A stretch of 64,000 bases of DNA from Melanocharis versteri (Eukaryota; Chordata; Aves; Passeriformes; Melanocharitidae): NCBI GenBank assembly GCA_013397845.1, contig VZTG01003740.1, positions 18,630 to 82,629 on the forward strand, read 5' to 3'. How positions within the stretch are numbered: position 1 is the stretch's first letter; every line of letters starts with the position of its first letter. The notes beneath the pieces are model-generated. The model made no database searches, had not been told where the DNA came from, and saw only the letters and a list, made by a program, of their open reading frames with translations. Below, piece by piece: positions 24,541 to 38,046 of the stretch. The translations under genes were made by a program, and so were the position numbers.

Positions 24541-24860
24541 TGTAGGGCCAGGAGACGAAACACCCCAGAAACCGCAGAGCCAGGAGACCAAACATTCTAC
24601 TATCGGGGGCCAAGGTCCCCTAGTAGAACATATTCTGTAGACTAGAAAGCCCACCCAAGCCCCATTATTGGGTACCCTTGTTAGATACACTAATGTGTAA
24701 GGTCTGTAACTTGTATACGCGATTTATGGTGGGGTGTGCATTGCGACGTGTTCCACCTTGGCAAAGTGATGCATCGAGAGGATCCTGCTAAAGATACCGA
24801 GGTGAACAACCCCTCACTCTTTAACCTTGTCTGGCTTTCATCTTCTAAGACCAGGAAAAG
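24541..24860. mobile_element. Possible solo LTR (endogenous retrovirus-like)
   Basis: This segment has clearly more CpG dinucleotides than its AT-rich surroundings. It starts with tgtagggccaggagacg, has a pair of 22-bp imperfect direct repeats (24541-24562 and 24573-24594, 18 of 22 identical) and an imperfect palindrome at 24595-24628. These traits suit a fairly young LTR insertion. I could not identify a target-site duplication, a clear CA end, a polyadenylation signal or the family, and I see no gag, pol or env reading frames nearby. A DNA transposon or other repeat is possible. Confidence 0.35.
24595..24628. repeat. Imperfect palindrome inside the possible LTR
   Basis: TTCTACTA at 24595 pairs with TAGTAGAA at 24621-24628, and GGGGGCC pairs with GGTCCCC apart from one G-T pair, with a 2-nt bulge between the two stem parts and AA at the turn. 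Confidence 0.8.
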
Positions 24861-25812
24861 GCATCATTACATGGGGGAAGGGAAAAATGATTGTGGCATT
24901 AAATGTTTGATACTGAACCTTTTGCTGCTACAAAAAGTAGACTGAATTCTCTAACAAATTAATGACTTTCTGTGTGTTTATTGCAGCCCCTGGTTTCTCC
25001 TTGTGTTTCCCTGTGGATATAGTTAGTACACTAGGATTTCACTGTCACATTTTATATCTATGGATGCACTCTTATGCACAAGCACTTTCTTTGTATATTT
25101 CATAAGGGTATATTTGGAAGTGCTGTAAAAATCCAAGCCCTGGAGCATTAAGAAATGATGAGTCTTTGATTCCTTAATAGCCTTTAACTTCACATCTTGC
25201 AGTCAGGAGTGCTGTGTTGCAGTTAGAAGCTGTGAGATGTATTTGGGATGTGTCCCACATCCCCCTCCAGGCTGCACTGCCTTTGGGAGCTCTGAGGAGC
25301 TGCTCAGCTGCTCACAGGCCACTGCCCTGTGCTAACAGTGTGTGTGAGCACTGACAGCTGCTGAGCTGCTGCTCTGGTTTGCTGGGATGTGCACGGGGTG
25401 GGTAGAGGGAATGGTAAGAATTAACAATGTGAAAAAGCAGAGGAAACATTTCACATATTTTGACTTAGTTCAGATGGCTTTTGCTTGTTAAGCCAGTTCT
25501 TCAAGACACCACGAACCTGAAAGCAGTCAGAGCAGAACAAAAACATCTATAAAACTGATGTAACATAATTCTTCTCTCCCCAGATCTATCCCAGCTTTAA
25601 AATTGAGTATTTCAGTGCTGTCCAGGAGGTTCAGCAAGTGCTGCACACCCTAGGGAGCTGTTACTGCCCTACTTGACCCCAGTAATGCACCACAGTGAAT
25701 TGAAAAGACATTTAAATGTATCATCCCATGAAGAAGAACAGGCAACCAGTAGAAAGGCAAAAAAAGTAAGTTCTGAGACATGGTTTTCCTCATTTACCAT
25801 GGAAAGTGAATT

Positions 25813-25968
25813 ATCATAGAATCAATGAAAGGTTTGGGTTGGAAGGGACCTGTAAGCTCGTATGGTCCAATCCCCTGTGCCATGGGCAGGGATATACCTT
25901 CCACCAGACCAGGCTGCTCTAAGCCCCATCCAACCTGGCCTTGAACACTTCCTGGGATGGGGTGTCTC
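25813..25968 (-). mobile_element. CR1 LINE 3' fragment
   Basis: It begins atcatagaatc, then ggtttgggttggaagggacc, and ends near cacttcctgggatggggtg. The run gggatggggtgtctc recurs 36 bp further on (25990-26004), suggesting a small local duplication at its inner edge. Confidence 0.88.
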
Positions 25969-27552
25969 TAGAATGGATGTGGGTGCTCAGGGATGGGGTG
26001 TCTCACCATCTTCTTGTGAAGAGGAAGAAAGAGAAGTGATGAAACTAAAGGGAGTACCCATCTAACCTCACAGAATCATGAGCCCTGCATCAAAGCAGCC
26101 AGATAAGGGCAGGGTGTTCATCACCTCTACCTTATGAATTTCATCATAAAATAATTCTTCTAATAAAAAAATTCAGAAAGCTATGCTTATAATTTCTCAT
26201 AATTGATAAGGTCAACTAGTGGCAGCTGATAAACTGACTTCCCCAGCAGTTTGTATCACCTTTTCTCTCCCTTTTTCAAATAAAAAGTTCTCTGTCCTTC
26301 ATGAGCTTCTTTCATGTCTTGCACTGACTCTTCAACCAAAGGATTGATTAAATGACCTCAGAATATATTTTAACTTTTCAAGATTAAATAAATGCACCAC
26401 CCTGCATTTTACATTGATAACAGCTTGGTAATCTATAAAATATTAAAAAAAAAGTTGATTTAAAAAAATAACAAAGCAGATCCTAGAAAATGAATATATA
26501 CCTTTTTTTTTGGTATAGTATTTTCTTTCCTTTCCATCACTACTGATTACCCAAGGCATTGGTCTCTCCAAACACAAGATTTTTTGGATTTATTTATTCC
26601 ATTCCCATTCTAATGCATTCCCTGGTCATGCACTCTGCCACGGTTCGGAGACACCGCGCTCAGAGATGTGTAAAACATTGCATATTGCTTGTAAATCTTG
26701 TCTCAAGTGAATTCCAGCCTGTGATTGTAACACCACAAATCTCCTGCTCTGACACCCAGGAAGGAGCTGGCAGAGAGGAGCCACATTAACTCTGGATGCT
26801 GAGCTGGCTGTGATGCCACAGGGTGCAGGGCACTGCCACCCACCTTTTGCCCATTTCTGATGCAGTTTCATGAAGCTTTTCAATATGCCTTGGCGTTGTT
26901 CCAACATCTAAAACCCTTTAAATTTTTGTCAAAGTTTCTTGGTTTTCAGGGAGTTTGAAGAGGAATGAGCATAGACACTTACTATTTTTTAGGTTAACTT
27001 CCAGTTGGCTTGAGAAAAAACCCCAAACTTGATTTAAAATTATAAATAGGAAGAAGAAACAGAAAAGTCAATCCCACTGACATGAAGCCAGAGATTTCCC
27101 ACATTCCCAGCTCTCAGGGAGGGCACACTGGCACCAGTCACCTCATAGTATGGCACTATGGGTTACACACTCCCCGGCCCAAAGCCATTTAAACCCAGAC
27201 AGTGATTCTAAACCATCCAAGTTAGGTATTGAATACTCCTTATAAATACTGGCGGGGGCGGGGGAGCCCCATAGGCAGCTGATACCCTCTCACCATGATG
27301 GTTTAGAAGTGTTCATAGCAGAAATAATGGCAGAGGCAATGACGTTCCCTGAGTGGCTCTTCTCTTAGGAGATTTGCTTTTCAAATACTACTATTATGCC
27401 CACTACTAATAATAATTCACTTCATTTTTAACCCCTTCCATTTCAGCCCTTTCCCAAGCCCAGGGAAGCTGGATACCTTTTCCACGTGGTTTCTGTGCCT
27501 ACTGACAAAACCAGTCCTGGCAAAGGGGCTTGCTGGGGTCACCAGTTTTCCA

Positions 27553-27689
27553 CTAGAATCCCAGAGTAGTTTGGGTTGGAAGGGACCTTAAAGCTCATCT
27601 CATTCCAACCCCCTGCCATGAGCAGGGACACTTTCCACTAGACCAGGTTGCTCCAAGCCCCATCCAACCTGGCCTTGAACACTTCCAGA
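27553..27689 (-). mobile_element. CR1 LINE 3' fragment
   Basis: It includes tttgggttggaagggacctt, the ccatgagcagggacac segment and ccttgaacacttccag, then stops. Truncated and without coding potential. Confidence 0.9.
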
Positions 27690-30595
27690 CGAAGAAAAAC
27701 ACCATCCTGATCTCACAATCACCAGCAAAGCAACTAAGATGTATTAACTAGTTCACACTAAAAAAGCTTGCCTGATCCTCAGTGTCCTAGAAATCTCTCT
27801 CTGATAATGCTTACAGGATTTTAAAACGAAATGCACCCAAGCATTTAATGAGATTATTATTATGCAAGATCTACAACAATGGCTATCACTTTGGAAATTA
27901 TTTCTCCTCACTAATCAAATGTCTCCGATCTTTTTTACAATAGATTCATGAGTGATTCATATAAAAATAATAAAAACTAAATTAATCATGGGTCCTTAAA
28001 TCACTTTCTTTGACGCTTTCAATAATTCATTTCTAGAGACAAGCTGAGAACTTATGCTTCATTAATAATATTTGTTCTTGGTTTTATACATCACTTTAGT
28101 CATTTACATGGAGAGAAATTCAGCCTTAAGCAAATGCCAGAATACTATTGCAAACACAGCCTGATGGGGCATTAATTTATCTCTTCTTGTTTTTCTGCTC
28201 AAAGAATTTAACACAACGTAAGACTGCTGGTGAGTCAAAGAAAGTTTTTGCCTTGAAAATACGGAAATGAACTTTTTAGATAGTTGTGTAATTATAATAT
28301 AGGTAAAAAATGGGTGACTTTTATATCCTGAGAAACTCAGAGGTAACATGACAAGGAAAATTAATAGTAGGTACATTCCTCTAAAAACGCAAGTGGATAC
28401 AATTTCTGTAATTTTCATTATGACAAAATGTGAGACTATATATTCAGAATATACCATCAGTAGTAATTTTGCACTTAACCTCTATTTCAGAGCCTGTAAA
28501 TACCTTAAGAAAGTATAAGCAATTTCTTAAACTTCGATCTGAAAGAGAAAAAACTCGGTTCTAAATAGGCAACTTTTAGTAACTTGCTCCCATCACTGCA
28601 TCACTGCAGTATGTAGGGTGGCACAGGGTTTGATCATTTTACTGGCCCAAATTCTATTAGCAGGGAATTAATAGGGTTATTCACACACGAGCTTTTTAAT
28701 ATTTAACAGTGAATCTACATTTAAAACATCAACACGAATATATTGCCTTCACACAGACCGTTTTAATGAGAAAACTAATCCCAGTGACTTGCACTTTAAA
28801 GGTTGGCTGTTTGCTTCGGTTTCAAACATCATACATGGAAAATGGACATTTTCATGAATATACATGAAATGTCTATCAAGACAGGTAGGCAAAGCTCTCG
28901 TAAGGGCCATGAGATGTACACGGAGGTGATTTCCCAGGTGGATGGGGAATATGAGCAATCAAGGCTGTGGTCTGGAGTTCTGTGCTTGTCCCTGGGTGGG
29001 ATGTTTTGAGAGAGCAAGGCCATGCCATCCTACCTGACATCAGCAGAAATGAAGAACTCTGTATTTACACAACTGGTTATGTAAAGCCTATTTTTGAACT
29101 AATGATCCAACGCCAGTGTGAGTTAAAGTGTACAGATTAAAATGAAATGAGTAATGAACAACGCTAATGAGCTTAGGCCATAGCTACCTGCATTACACTT
29201 GGTAATTCACCAAATTCTTATCTACCTCTACACCATATTTGTTTTCTTATGGTAACCTTCTCTTTCACCATGCTTCTGAAGTAACAAGTTATATTTATAG
29301 ATTTTATCAATTTACATGTTTCTCCGGAGATAATGTCAAGTCATGTGAAACAATACCCTATAAATATTATATACATTTGACTCCATGAGGAGTTTATTTC
29401 CAAATTGAGGAATGCTTTCATAATCACATACTTGAGAAAACATATCGCTTGTTCCTAGGAGGCAAAAGTATATTATTTTGAGCGATGACACATTTTAACC
29501 ACTTCACTTTTGTAGTCAGAAATCAATTCATAGCTATAACAATTTTATCAGTTTCAGCTACACTATAGTTATTTTCTGCATGAGAAAAGTTGATGTGACT
29601 TTATTAAAGTGGAACTGCAAAGGGACTTCTAATGGATAAATAATATGGATGGGTAATTTATGGAGAAATAATATTTTTATGCTAAAAGCAATCTTAAATG
29701 TTTGCAAGAGAAATCGTTTAATTACATGTACCATTAGGATGGCGCTTTAGCAACAGCTATGTGACAACTCATTAACAAAGCTCCCACAGACAGGACAAGA
29801 CAAATTATTACTAGTTGCTTATGAAAGCTTCTGATTAAAAGAGCAATGAAAAATTATAAATATTTTGTTGCCAATCAAGATATCACAGAAAAATGTAATA
29901 CAGTTAAACAACTAGGCTTTATAGTAATCTTCAATCTTTCAGTTATGCACAAATTTAGGATTATCTAGGTTTTTGTTGACTGTCTTTGTCACTCCCAGTA
30001 TAACCCGGGAACACAGATCGCCTTCTCAGATCACATTTGTCATCAATCTGGAGAGAATAAAGCAACAAAGGACACTTGAGCAGTGCCTTTCCTGTGCTGC
30101 TCTCACACCTAGTTGGCAGGATTCTGTTTTTTTCAGATTTAAGCTTCTAATTTAATCTGATTTCTTGAATTAGCGTTTAGAAGAGAAAGAGTTTAATTGA
30201 AATATAATACCAGGATTTTTCCAAGTGTGTGACTGTCCTGTAGGCTTGTATGTGACTAGCAGTGTGCCAAGAGCAGAGAGGATTTTCTTGAAGTTATAAA
30301 GGTACAATTAATCTCCTGTTGCACTTCTAATTAGCCAAATTGCCAACCTTATTATGAAGAGCAGAAATGCAATCGAGTTTCTGCTTGAGGCGTACTAAAG
30401 GAAAACTGAAGTAATTTAATTAACTGCCTTCAAGTACATTAAGAAGCACACTGCCTTTACTTTCTGCTGTCAATGCCTTTAAATAGATTATTGTTTAATG
30501 TGAGTTTCTGTACCCATGTAAGGCTGAAGCTTTGAACTGTCTGCTGCCACCCCCCCGACCTGAGCTGTTAGGTGTTTAAGAAAAGACCAAGATGA

Positions 30596-31026
30596 ATAGA
30601 GGGATGGAGCACCTCTGCTATGAGGAAAGGCTGAGAGAATTGCGATTCTTCAGCCTCAAAAACAGAAGGATTAAGGGTGACCTAATTGTGTCCTTCTAGG
30701 ATCTGAAGGGAACCTAAAGGAAAAGCGGAGAGGCACTATAAACTAGGGCATGTAGTGAGAGGACAATGGGGAATGGATTAAAAGAGAGTAGGATTAGGTT
30801 AGATATTAGGAAAAAAAATCTTCCCTGTGAGGGTGGTGAGGCACTGACACGTTTGCCATAAAAACTGTGGATGCCCCATTCCCGGGCCCCATTCCGTCCA
30901 GTGACGGGCTGGATGAAGCTTTCTGCAACCTGGTCTAGAGAAAGGTGTCCCTGCCCATGGCAGGGGGGTTGGACCGAGATGAGCTTTAAAGTCCCTTCCA
31001 ACCCAAACCATTCTGTGGTTCTATGA
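30596..31026 (+). mobile_element. CR1 LINE 3' end with ORF2 terminus
   Basis: About 430 bp in plus orientation. The left part encodes a degraded ORF2 C-terminus (MEHLCYEERLRELRFFSLKN in the plus strand from about 30606). The right part ends in cccttccaacccaaaccatt and a ctatgac tail. Confidence 0.92.
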
Positions 31027-33073
31027 CAAATAAAAGGCTGGATTTAGCAGCTGAAGGACCATCCCTGCTGCCACCAAGTGCTTCAGACATGCAGGTGCCC
31101 ATCCTCAGTAGCCAGAGAGTAGACATGCCTGAGCTCAAGCATCCTACATAACACCCACTGTGGAAGAGGGAAAATAAAAAATAGTGATCCCCAAATTATG
31201 ACTCCTCAAGCAACAAGACCAGAATACAGATGGCAGTGTATATACAGGACATAAAAAAATTTACACAGTTTAATTAAAGATGAAAAAGGTGTGGACGCAT
31301 TCATTAGACTAAAAAAAGTTGATGTTCACTAGTAGCAGGTGTTACATGACAAGGTGATAAAGGTCATAAACTGTGATATGTGACACATTAAAATTGAGGC
31401 ATAAATCTTGTTTTTTCTCCTTGTAACAATCTCAGAGTGCTCTTTTGATATAGTTTCTCAGTGATATAGTAGTTGAAAAAGATAAAAAAGTGATTTTTTT
31501 CCTGCTATATTACACTCCATGTGAGTATTGAATCATTCAGGAACCAGTCAGCTCATGTGCAAGGACATAACTCTTCCTCTTAACATGGAATCACCAATGA
31601 GAAACAGAATTACTCATAAGCAAACCAGAAATCTACTTGGGCTGGTGCTAAATTATGTGAGGAGCTGGCATTTCAGTCTGAAAACGTATTCAACATTCTG
31701 TTTAAAATAGTAGGAGTTGCAAATGAACCCTCAGAGCCAAGTGCTATCAGTCCCTCAATAATGTGTTTCTACTCTGATTCTTGGACTGTCATTTTGTGTC
31801 CAGTTCACACAGGAACGTTAATTCTTTAAGATTAATGTCATCATAACCAAAATTTTATAAATGTGAGCTAAATACCTGGAATTTTAATTATTTTTGGCCA
31901 ACAAATCCTAAGACCACTCTTGAGCCTCCAGAGGCTCTGCTGCATTTCAATGTCAAGCTCAAAGCAGTGACAAGAACTATAGAAAATTTTAAAAGGATAA
32001 TACTTGCTGTGATCAAAAGAAAAAGATGTTTAGATGGTTTTGATTACTGAGTTTATGCACACAGTAATTACCTATACATGGTGCACATGATTTTCCTCCT
32101 AAGGAAGAATCAACAAATAAAGTACTGAGATGCTGTGTGTATTTCTGTCCTATGTGCTGTAATTTTCACATTTTACTGCAGAAGAATAAACCAAAGATTT
32201 TTCCCATTTCAGCAATCCTGGATACACAACAATTTAGGGAGCTATAGTATTGACTGTAACAACTCTGAACTGAGTGGTTATCAAATTAACAAGAGCTGAA
32301 CTAAAATATAAATCAACTCTTGCTGTAGTGTACTTAAAATAAAACCTGATTTACCATGTATTTTAATGCAAAGAGAAATGAAATACAGACCATATTTTTT
32401 GTACACTACTTTCCACTCTCTCCGTAATTAAATGTTATTAAATAAATGAGTAAGTTTATACCATCATTCAGGTATTGTCTTTACTACCAACTATGACTCA
32501 CAGATTAGACCAGCACTGTGAATTAAAAGGGATTCATCTTCCTTCCTGCAAGGGCATTGCCACACCCTGCCGAATAATCCCATTTTTAAACTGCTTGTCA
32601 GAAATAGCAGCCAAGGAATGAGAGAGAAGAACTGGCTCAAAGGCAAGTGAAACAGGAGGATCAGAGATAAAAACAGATTATTTGGTTTAGAGAGAGGAGA
32701 GATTCATTGCCAACCATAAATGTTCTGTTTCATGTTCTCGATGAATCTGTTTCATTATACTGGGAAAGACAGCCCTGAGGAGTGAATGGTCTGTAGAGCT
32801 GTTTTCTCCTGAGTTTCAAGGTCTCTGGACCACAGGTTGCACCAATGAATGAAGCATAATTTCATATAACATATTCCAAGTACTCCAGCTCTCCCCTGCA
32901 TATATGTTGCTTTGCTTTTATTCCTGAGACATATTTACATACAACCTAAACATTACCCCAGCTTCCACTTTCCATAATAGTAAGATAAAAGTTACACCCT
33001 TATAACTACTATCTGTTAAATGAAGTCATACTATGTCCTGATCAGACAATGACAGGAGTGGCTCAGGACGTAC

Positions 33074-33240
33074 GTTGATATCCTCCAGGCTGAGGAAGTT
33101 GAGGACGACGCCGTTGCGTTTCCAAATGATGGGAGGCCGCAGCGCCCCACGGATGCTGCAGGTCAGGACAGTGCTGAGGCCAACAGTGATGGTGGTCACA
33201 GTGACCCTCTGGTCCTCTGGCAGGCTTAGCCGAACCACCT
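33074..33240 (-). CDS. FSTL4: FSTL4 exon, first half of Ig-like domain 1
   Basis: This 167-nt internal exon reads VVRLSLPEDQ..., then the first Ig cysteine in VLTCSIRG, the core RPPIIWKRNG and ends in SLEDIN. The RPPIIWKRN core and the LEDIN end are hallmarks of the first Ig domain of the FSTL4/FSTL5 family. The acceptor is tttgcag just above base 33240 and the donor is ATCAAC|GTACGT at 33073-33072. It starts in phase 1 (two bases, AG, complete a split codon, probably Gln from the preceding EF-hand exon) and ends in phase 0, fitting the next exon exactly. The protein is secreted; this domain is thought to serve protein-protein contacts outside the cell. The exon is clearly richer in G+C and CpG than the surrounding intron. 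The partner second cysteine of the domain lies in the next exon. FSTL4 rather than FSTL5 is chosen on residues recalled from the human proteins, not on a search. Confidence 0.95.
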
Positions 33241-35337
33241 CTGCAAAAGGCAAAATAACAGGGATAACATCAAATACTGCACAGGGAAGCTGCTCCTCTT
33301 CTCCCCTCTCTGCCCTCCTTTCTCATTCCAGGAAAAACTTTGGAGGATTTTGGCAAGGAGATGGGATACCTATGCTATACAAAAAAACCCCACAAACAAT
33401 AAAGCCAAGTAAGAGACAAACTGAATCTGTCTCAATCAAACTCACTGCATCCGTTTCCTGACACATCTTAGTTGTGGCGTGAGGGCACTAATATGGTCTG
33501 CTGGCCAGTCTGGCTGCAGTAGGTTATACAAAGCAGTCAGAAACAGGAGGACAAACAAAGGCTCTCTGGCTTGAGATGATCTGGGCTTGTTTCTCTAGAA
33601 CACTCCCGCCAAAGTCCTTTGAAAAGGTCCAAGAATGAGTCATGCTTGTTCCTTGAAGAAGAATTAAGGTCAGAGTGCTGCCACTGAAATATACATAAAC
33701 GCAGTTTCGAATTGCCCAAACACTGGTAGTCACCAAGCATGAAAACTTGTTTACCAAAGACAGCCACATATGCCACCTGAGATACAGATGTCCTAAAAAA
33801 TCAAAGCTTGCTAATATTTTATTTAAATAAAAACGCCAGTTATTCTGACCTATGTGTGCCACACAAAAGAAACTCCTGAGGCAGCAGACCTTACTGAAAA
33901 CCTCACCACCAGATCTCTGAAACCACACTATGTCATACTGTTTCCTTCTGGACAATGACATGAGATGTGGCTGCATCTTCTCCCATGTGTGGTCACACAC
34001 AAAGGTCAGACATGATACCAGAACTACCCTGGGTGCAGACTGCCATTATGGAGCATTTTGGCAGCAGTGAGACAGCGACTGGGCAGTCAGGCCACATTTT
34101 CCAAGCTCCTGTAGCCACAGCTTTGTAATTCACATGATGGTTTTTGCTTCCTCTCATTCCCAAGCTCTGCAATAAGAAAATTATATTGCACGTAAATGAT
34201 GAAAACTGGTCTTTCAAGGTAATGACCCATTGAGAGGAATGGGGAATGTTCACAACTGGTGTTACTTTGCTTCAGCCAACTCCAAAACCTGGGCTGCGGA
34301 ATGAAACAACCTCTCCCAGCACCAAGGCTCCTCCTTCCTCATGTCCATTGGCAAGAACAGCAATAAAACAGATGAAAGAGACTGACGCTGCTGCACCCAA
34401 GGCCATGTGCTTTGGGAAAAACCACTTCAAGCAGTGCGGACACTGTAAAATGACATATGGGGGTCAGGTTACTCCCTCCCATCAACTGGCAAAGTTACTC
34501 TTCATCCTGTCCACTTACCTCACAACTCTGCCATTACACCCCACACAAGATATGAGTGTCACATGCATGGAATAAAAATGAAAAAACCCCATTATCGCCA
34601 TTTGCAAGCACAATTTTCCATCTCTTCACATACTGTCTAATTGAAAAATTCCTTTAACATCTCTTGAGCAGCAAACTTCTTAAATCTGTCACTAAAATAT
34701 TCAGTCTATTTCAGCAGCCTTGGGCAGCCTGGACAGACTCAGTGCTCTGGTATAGCAACTGATTGTGAAGAATTAGTGCAAAACCTGCTTGTGAAAACGT
34801 CCTCCAACAGCTCTGCACCTCCTCTCTTCTGCTTCTTCCGCCTAAGTGAGAAGCTAACGTGTCACAAAGTGTATTCACCACTGTGGATCTGAGGCTGACT
34901 TTGAGCTGCAAGGTCCATACAGCATTGGTGTGTCTGCCAGCTGTGAGCATTTCTCCCTCTTAAAATTCCCAGTGCTATTTCAGGAAGAGTACAAGCTGTT
35001 TTAAATAAAAGGTAACTATAGTTTTGATAGATGGTTGATCAAAATTAGGAATCTTTGATCAACGTGGTGCTACTATTTGTGTTATGGTGGCTCCCAGAAG
35101 CATTACATGAGAAGACTGTCACAGTCTGACCATCAAACCTTAAAAATCAAAAGGGGAGACAAAGGAATATTGGGAAGAAGAACATTACCCATTCAAGATC
35201 ACTGAGCAGGTTAGCAGCTAAGCCAGGAAGACATAACATGTGACTAAATCACACTGCCTTTAGGCACCTGCTGAAAGAAATCAGGGATGTGGCAACTCGG
35301 GGCAGTGCCCCATAGGAACAGAGATGTCCCAGGGAAC

Positions 35338-35482
35338 CACTGAATAGTTTGGGTTGGAAAGGGACAATAATGACCATCTTTGCAACCCCTGCCATGGGCA
35401 GGGACACCTTTCACTAGACCAGGCTGCGCCAAGCCCCATCCAACCTGGCCTTGAACACTTCCAGGGGTGGAAAGTCCATCCC
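35338..35482 (-). mobile_element. CR1 LINE 3' fragment
   Basis: Contains agtttgggttggaaaggg, ccatgggcagggacac and ccttgaacacttccagg in the reverse-complement order expected for minus orientation; the extreme tail is decayed. Confidence 0.88.
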
Positions 35483-37805
35483 ACCACCCTTATCCAGCTG
35501 CCTGAAGCATGTAAACAGCACATAGGGGCAAACAATGTAGTTATTTTCTACATAATGAAGAGCTTTTCTAAATGAATAAAATATTTGGAGTGCACTTGAC
35601 AGGATAAAGAGCTGATAATTACAATAATTTGTAGCATGCAGTAGGGCTAATGAGGATATCTCTTCTTGAGGAGAAATTAAATAGAGGGCCATTCATTTAC
35701 AAGAGAATTGTTTTTTCATCTTACTGCTGTTTTCCTTAATTCCCTCTGCTGTTTTTCATGGTGCCTGGAGTTCCCTGGCTCATGCTGGCCTTCCATAAAC
35801 TCCTTCTGCAGCAACATTTTTTTCAGTGCTCTCTTGCAGTGGAATTTAAGCCTTCCTGCCCATCTTCCAAACAACTGCTAAAGAGACTTTGGATTTTCCT
35901 TTTAAGAAGCACACGAATGAAAAACACATTAACTTTTAATTAAGAAGACACCTTGCACATCTGCCATTCTTGGACAAACCATATGAGGCCAGGAGATGAG
36001 TTTTTTATGTTAAAGCATGTAATTAGCAGAGATCACTTTAACAATACAAACACACTCCTTTTTAGAGTATTTCTGTGGAGTATATTTGAGAGCATCTTAT
36101 TACTAGTACATTTGAGGGACTCTTATTAACATCTAAAAGCCTTTCTACTAATACAGAATTAGTTTGTGTGGTTTATTGTTTTCAATAGAAAAGATTTCCT
36201 TATACAACTGGGTGTATTGGGGAGGAAACAGGATTCCCTAAAATGAAGCGAGGGCCGAGCTTTTAAAAAATCTTTTATAAGACTCAGAATATCGTATTAA
36301 GTTACAGAGCTTAGACACACTGCTGCTATAGGTTTATGTGTAAAAATTATTCAAGCCACCATAATGATTTTGTGTAGAGCTTCTAGATTAAGTATTGAAC
36401 ACTGTTCATTTGTTTTTAAAAATCCTTTAGAGAATAAAAGAATTTTTACTGTCAGAATAAAACTGAACAGAACAAATAGGCAATATTCAAAGGGTGCTCA
36501 TTTGCAGAACACAAGCTGGAATGGAATTTGGTCCTAAAATCAGGCAATGCTAAGTTCATTTGGAAATTCTCCAGGATGATGCTTGCAAACCATTTTTCTA
36601 CATTCCGTAAGTTCAACCAGTATCACTCCTTGCTGACCATAGTTACCAAGTTCTGTCAAACTTGATACCATTCTCTGGGATTTCAGCTGAAGCAGTCCCT
36701 CAGCTTATTCCAGCTAGAAATAAGTCCCTGCCAAATATTCTCCCATCAGAGGGAGATGCTACCATCAGAGAATGGGATGCTATCATTCTTCACTCAACTT
36801 TTAATGGTTCCAGACAGGGGTAAAACCTTTGCAATGATTCCCTTTAAGAAAGAATTGGTGTAAGCATTCACCCATGTATCAGGGGACCAGGACTAATCCC
36901 TGATCACGTAGATGAAAGACACCAAATGTGGAACAAAATGAAGGTCAATGAAGGGCAACCAGGACACCACAAACTCTCCATTGGTGATGGCAGAAGCTCA
37001 ATGCCTGAACACCGTGTGGTTCAGGAATTAGGGCAGTGCCATCTCAGACCTATCTGCCTCATTCAGGAAGGGTGAGGGGTCCCTCCCTGCATGCCGGGGG
37101 TTAGTGGCAAGGGGTTATTCAGGGGAGGGATCACTCTTATCCATCTTTTCCCACCTTTCCTGCCTGGTCTGATATTCAGCCTGAAGCACTGACCACCTTT
37201 AGTGACCCAGCTGTTGCCATCCTGATGTTCTTACATTAAATTTCTTGCAATACCAGGTCTCATGGTGACACGCGAGGATGTGAAGTCTTAATAATTCCTT
37301 TTCTTGTAAAAAATGTCAAGATATTGCTGAACATTTTCCTCTGTCTCTCCTCCTCTCCAGTGTTATTTTAAGGTGCTAAGCTGGAGCTACACTGCACCTT
37401 CACAAGCTCTGCATACTAATGCAGCAGGTATTACCTGTTGTGCTGGTTTATCATGGAAATTTTTTTCTCTGCTGTCATTTGCAGCCCACCAAAGGCAATC
37501 ATAATTTCACCATGAAGATATGTATAATTGAGGTCCTTACAGGGAGCAATCTGGAACGAACATCTATGGAGAAAACCTCATTGATACAGCACCGCGTAGA
37601 GATAATTTACATAGTGATGTTGGGCACCTGCCTTTGCTCATGCTGCACTACTTACAGAAAAACATTTCACACTTTAAATAGTGCTTAATATCATTAATTA
37701 GATCTCTTCCCTTAAATCTAAAGAAAATACACATTTTAATGCATTGTTACCCCCTTTAATCATTGTTACAGTTGTTCATGGATATCCTGCCTTCCTGAAA
37801 CAGAG

Positions 37806-38046
37806 TATCATAGAATTGCAGAATGGTTTGGGTTGGAAGGGACCTAAAAGATCATCTCACTCCAATCCCTTGCTGTGGTCAGGGACACCTTCCACTAGAC
37901 CAGGTTGCTCAGTGCCCCATCCAGCCTAGTCTGGAACATTTCTAGGGATGGGACATCCACAGCTTCTCCGGGAATCCTGTACCAGGGCCTCACTACCCGC
38001 ACAGGGAAGAATTTCCCCATAATATGTAATCTACTCTGGCTCTACT
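37806..38046 (-). mobile_element. CR1 LINE 3' fragment
   Basis: Starts tatcatagaattgcagaatg and extends about 240 bp inward through gggacatccacagcttctcc and agggaagaatttcccca, one of the longer minus-strand copies here. Confidence 0.9.

Larger units (their letters stand above)
21621..33073 (-). other. FSTL4: FSTL4 intron, 11.5 kb, splitting Ig1
   Basis: Phase-0 intron in the middle of Ig domain 1. It contains a possible LTR insertion near 24541-24860 and CR1 fragments at 25813, 27553 and 30596. The stretches 21621-24540 and 28000-30590 appear free of recognisable transposons and are AT-rich; they could contain conserved regulatory sequence, but nothing specific can be proven by eye. Confidence 0.85.

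Noticed and set aside
33075..33461. 128-codon plus-strand ORF
   Set aside because: It is the antisense shadow of the GC-rich Ig1 exon, extended by chance into the intron.
33524..34000. 158-codon minus-strand ORF near the Ig1 exon
   Set aside because: It is the longest ORF in the window but shows no recognisable motif, has low-complexity-like hydrophobic composition and lies in the intron. Open frames of this length are expected occasionally in 64 kb.
37210..37250. gttgccatcctgatgtt, considered as part of an FSTL4 EF-hand exon on the minus strand
   Set aside because: The translation gives EHQDGNS without the Asp-rich calcium loop or the flanking family residues, and no fitting splice sites.
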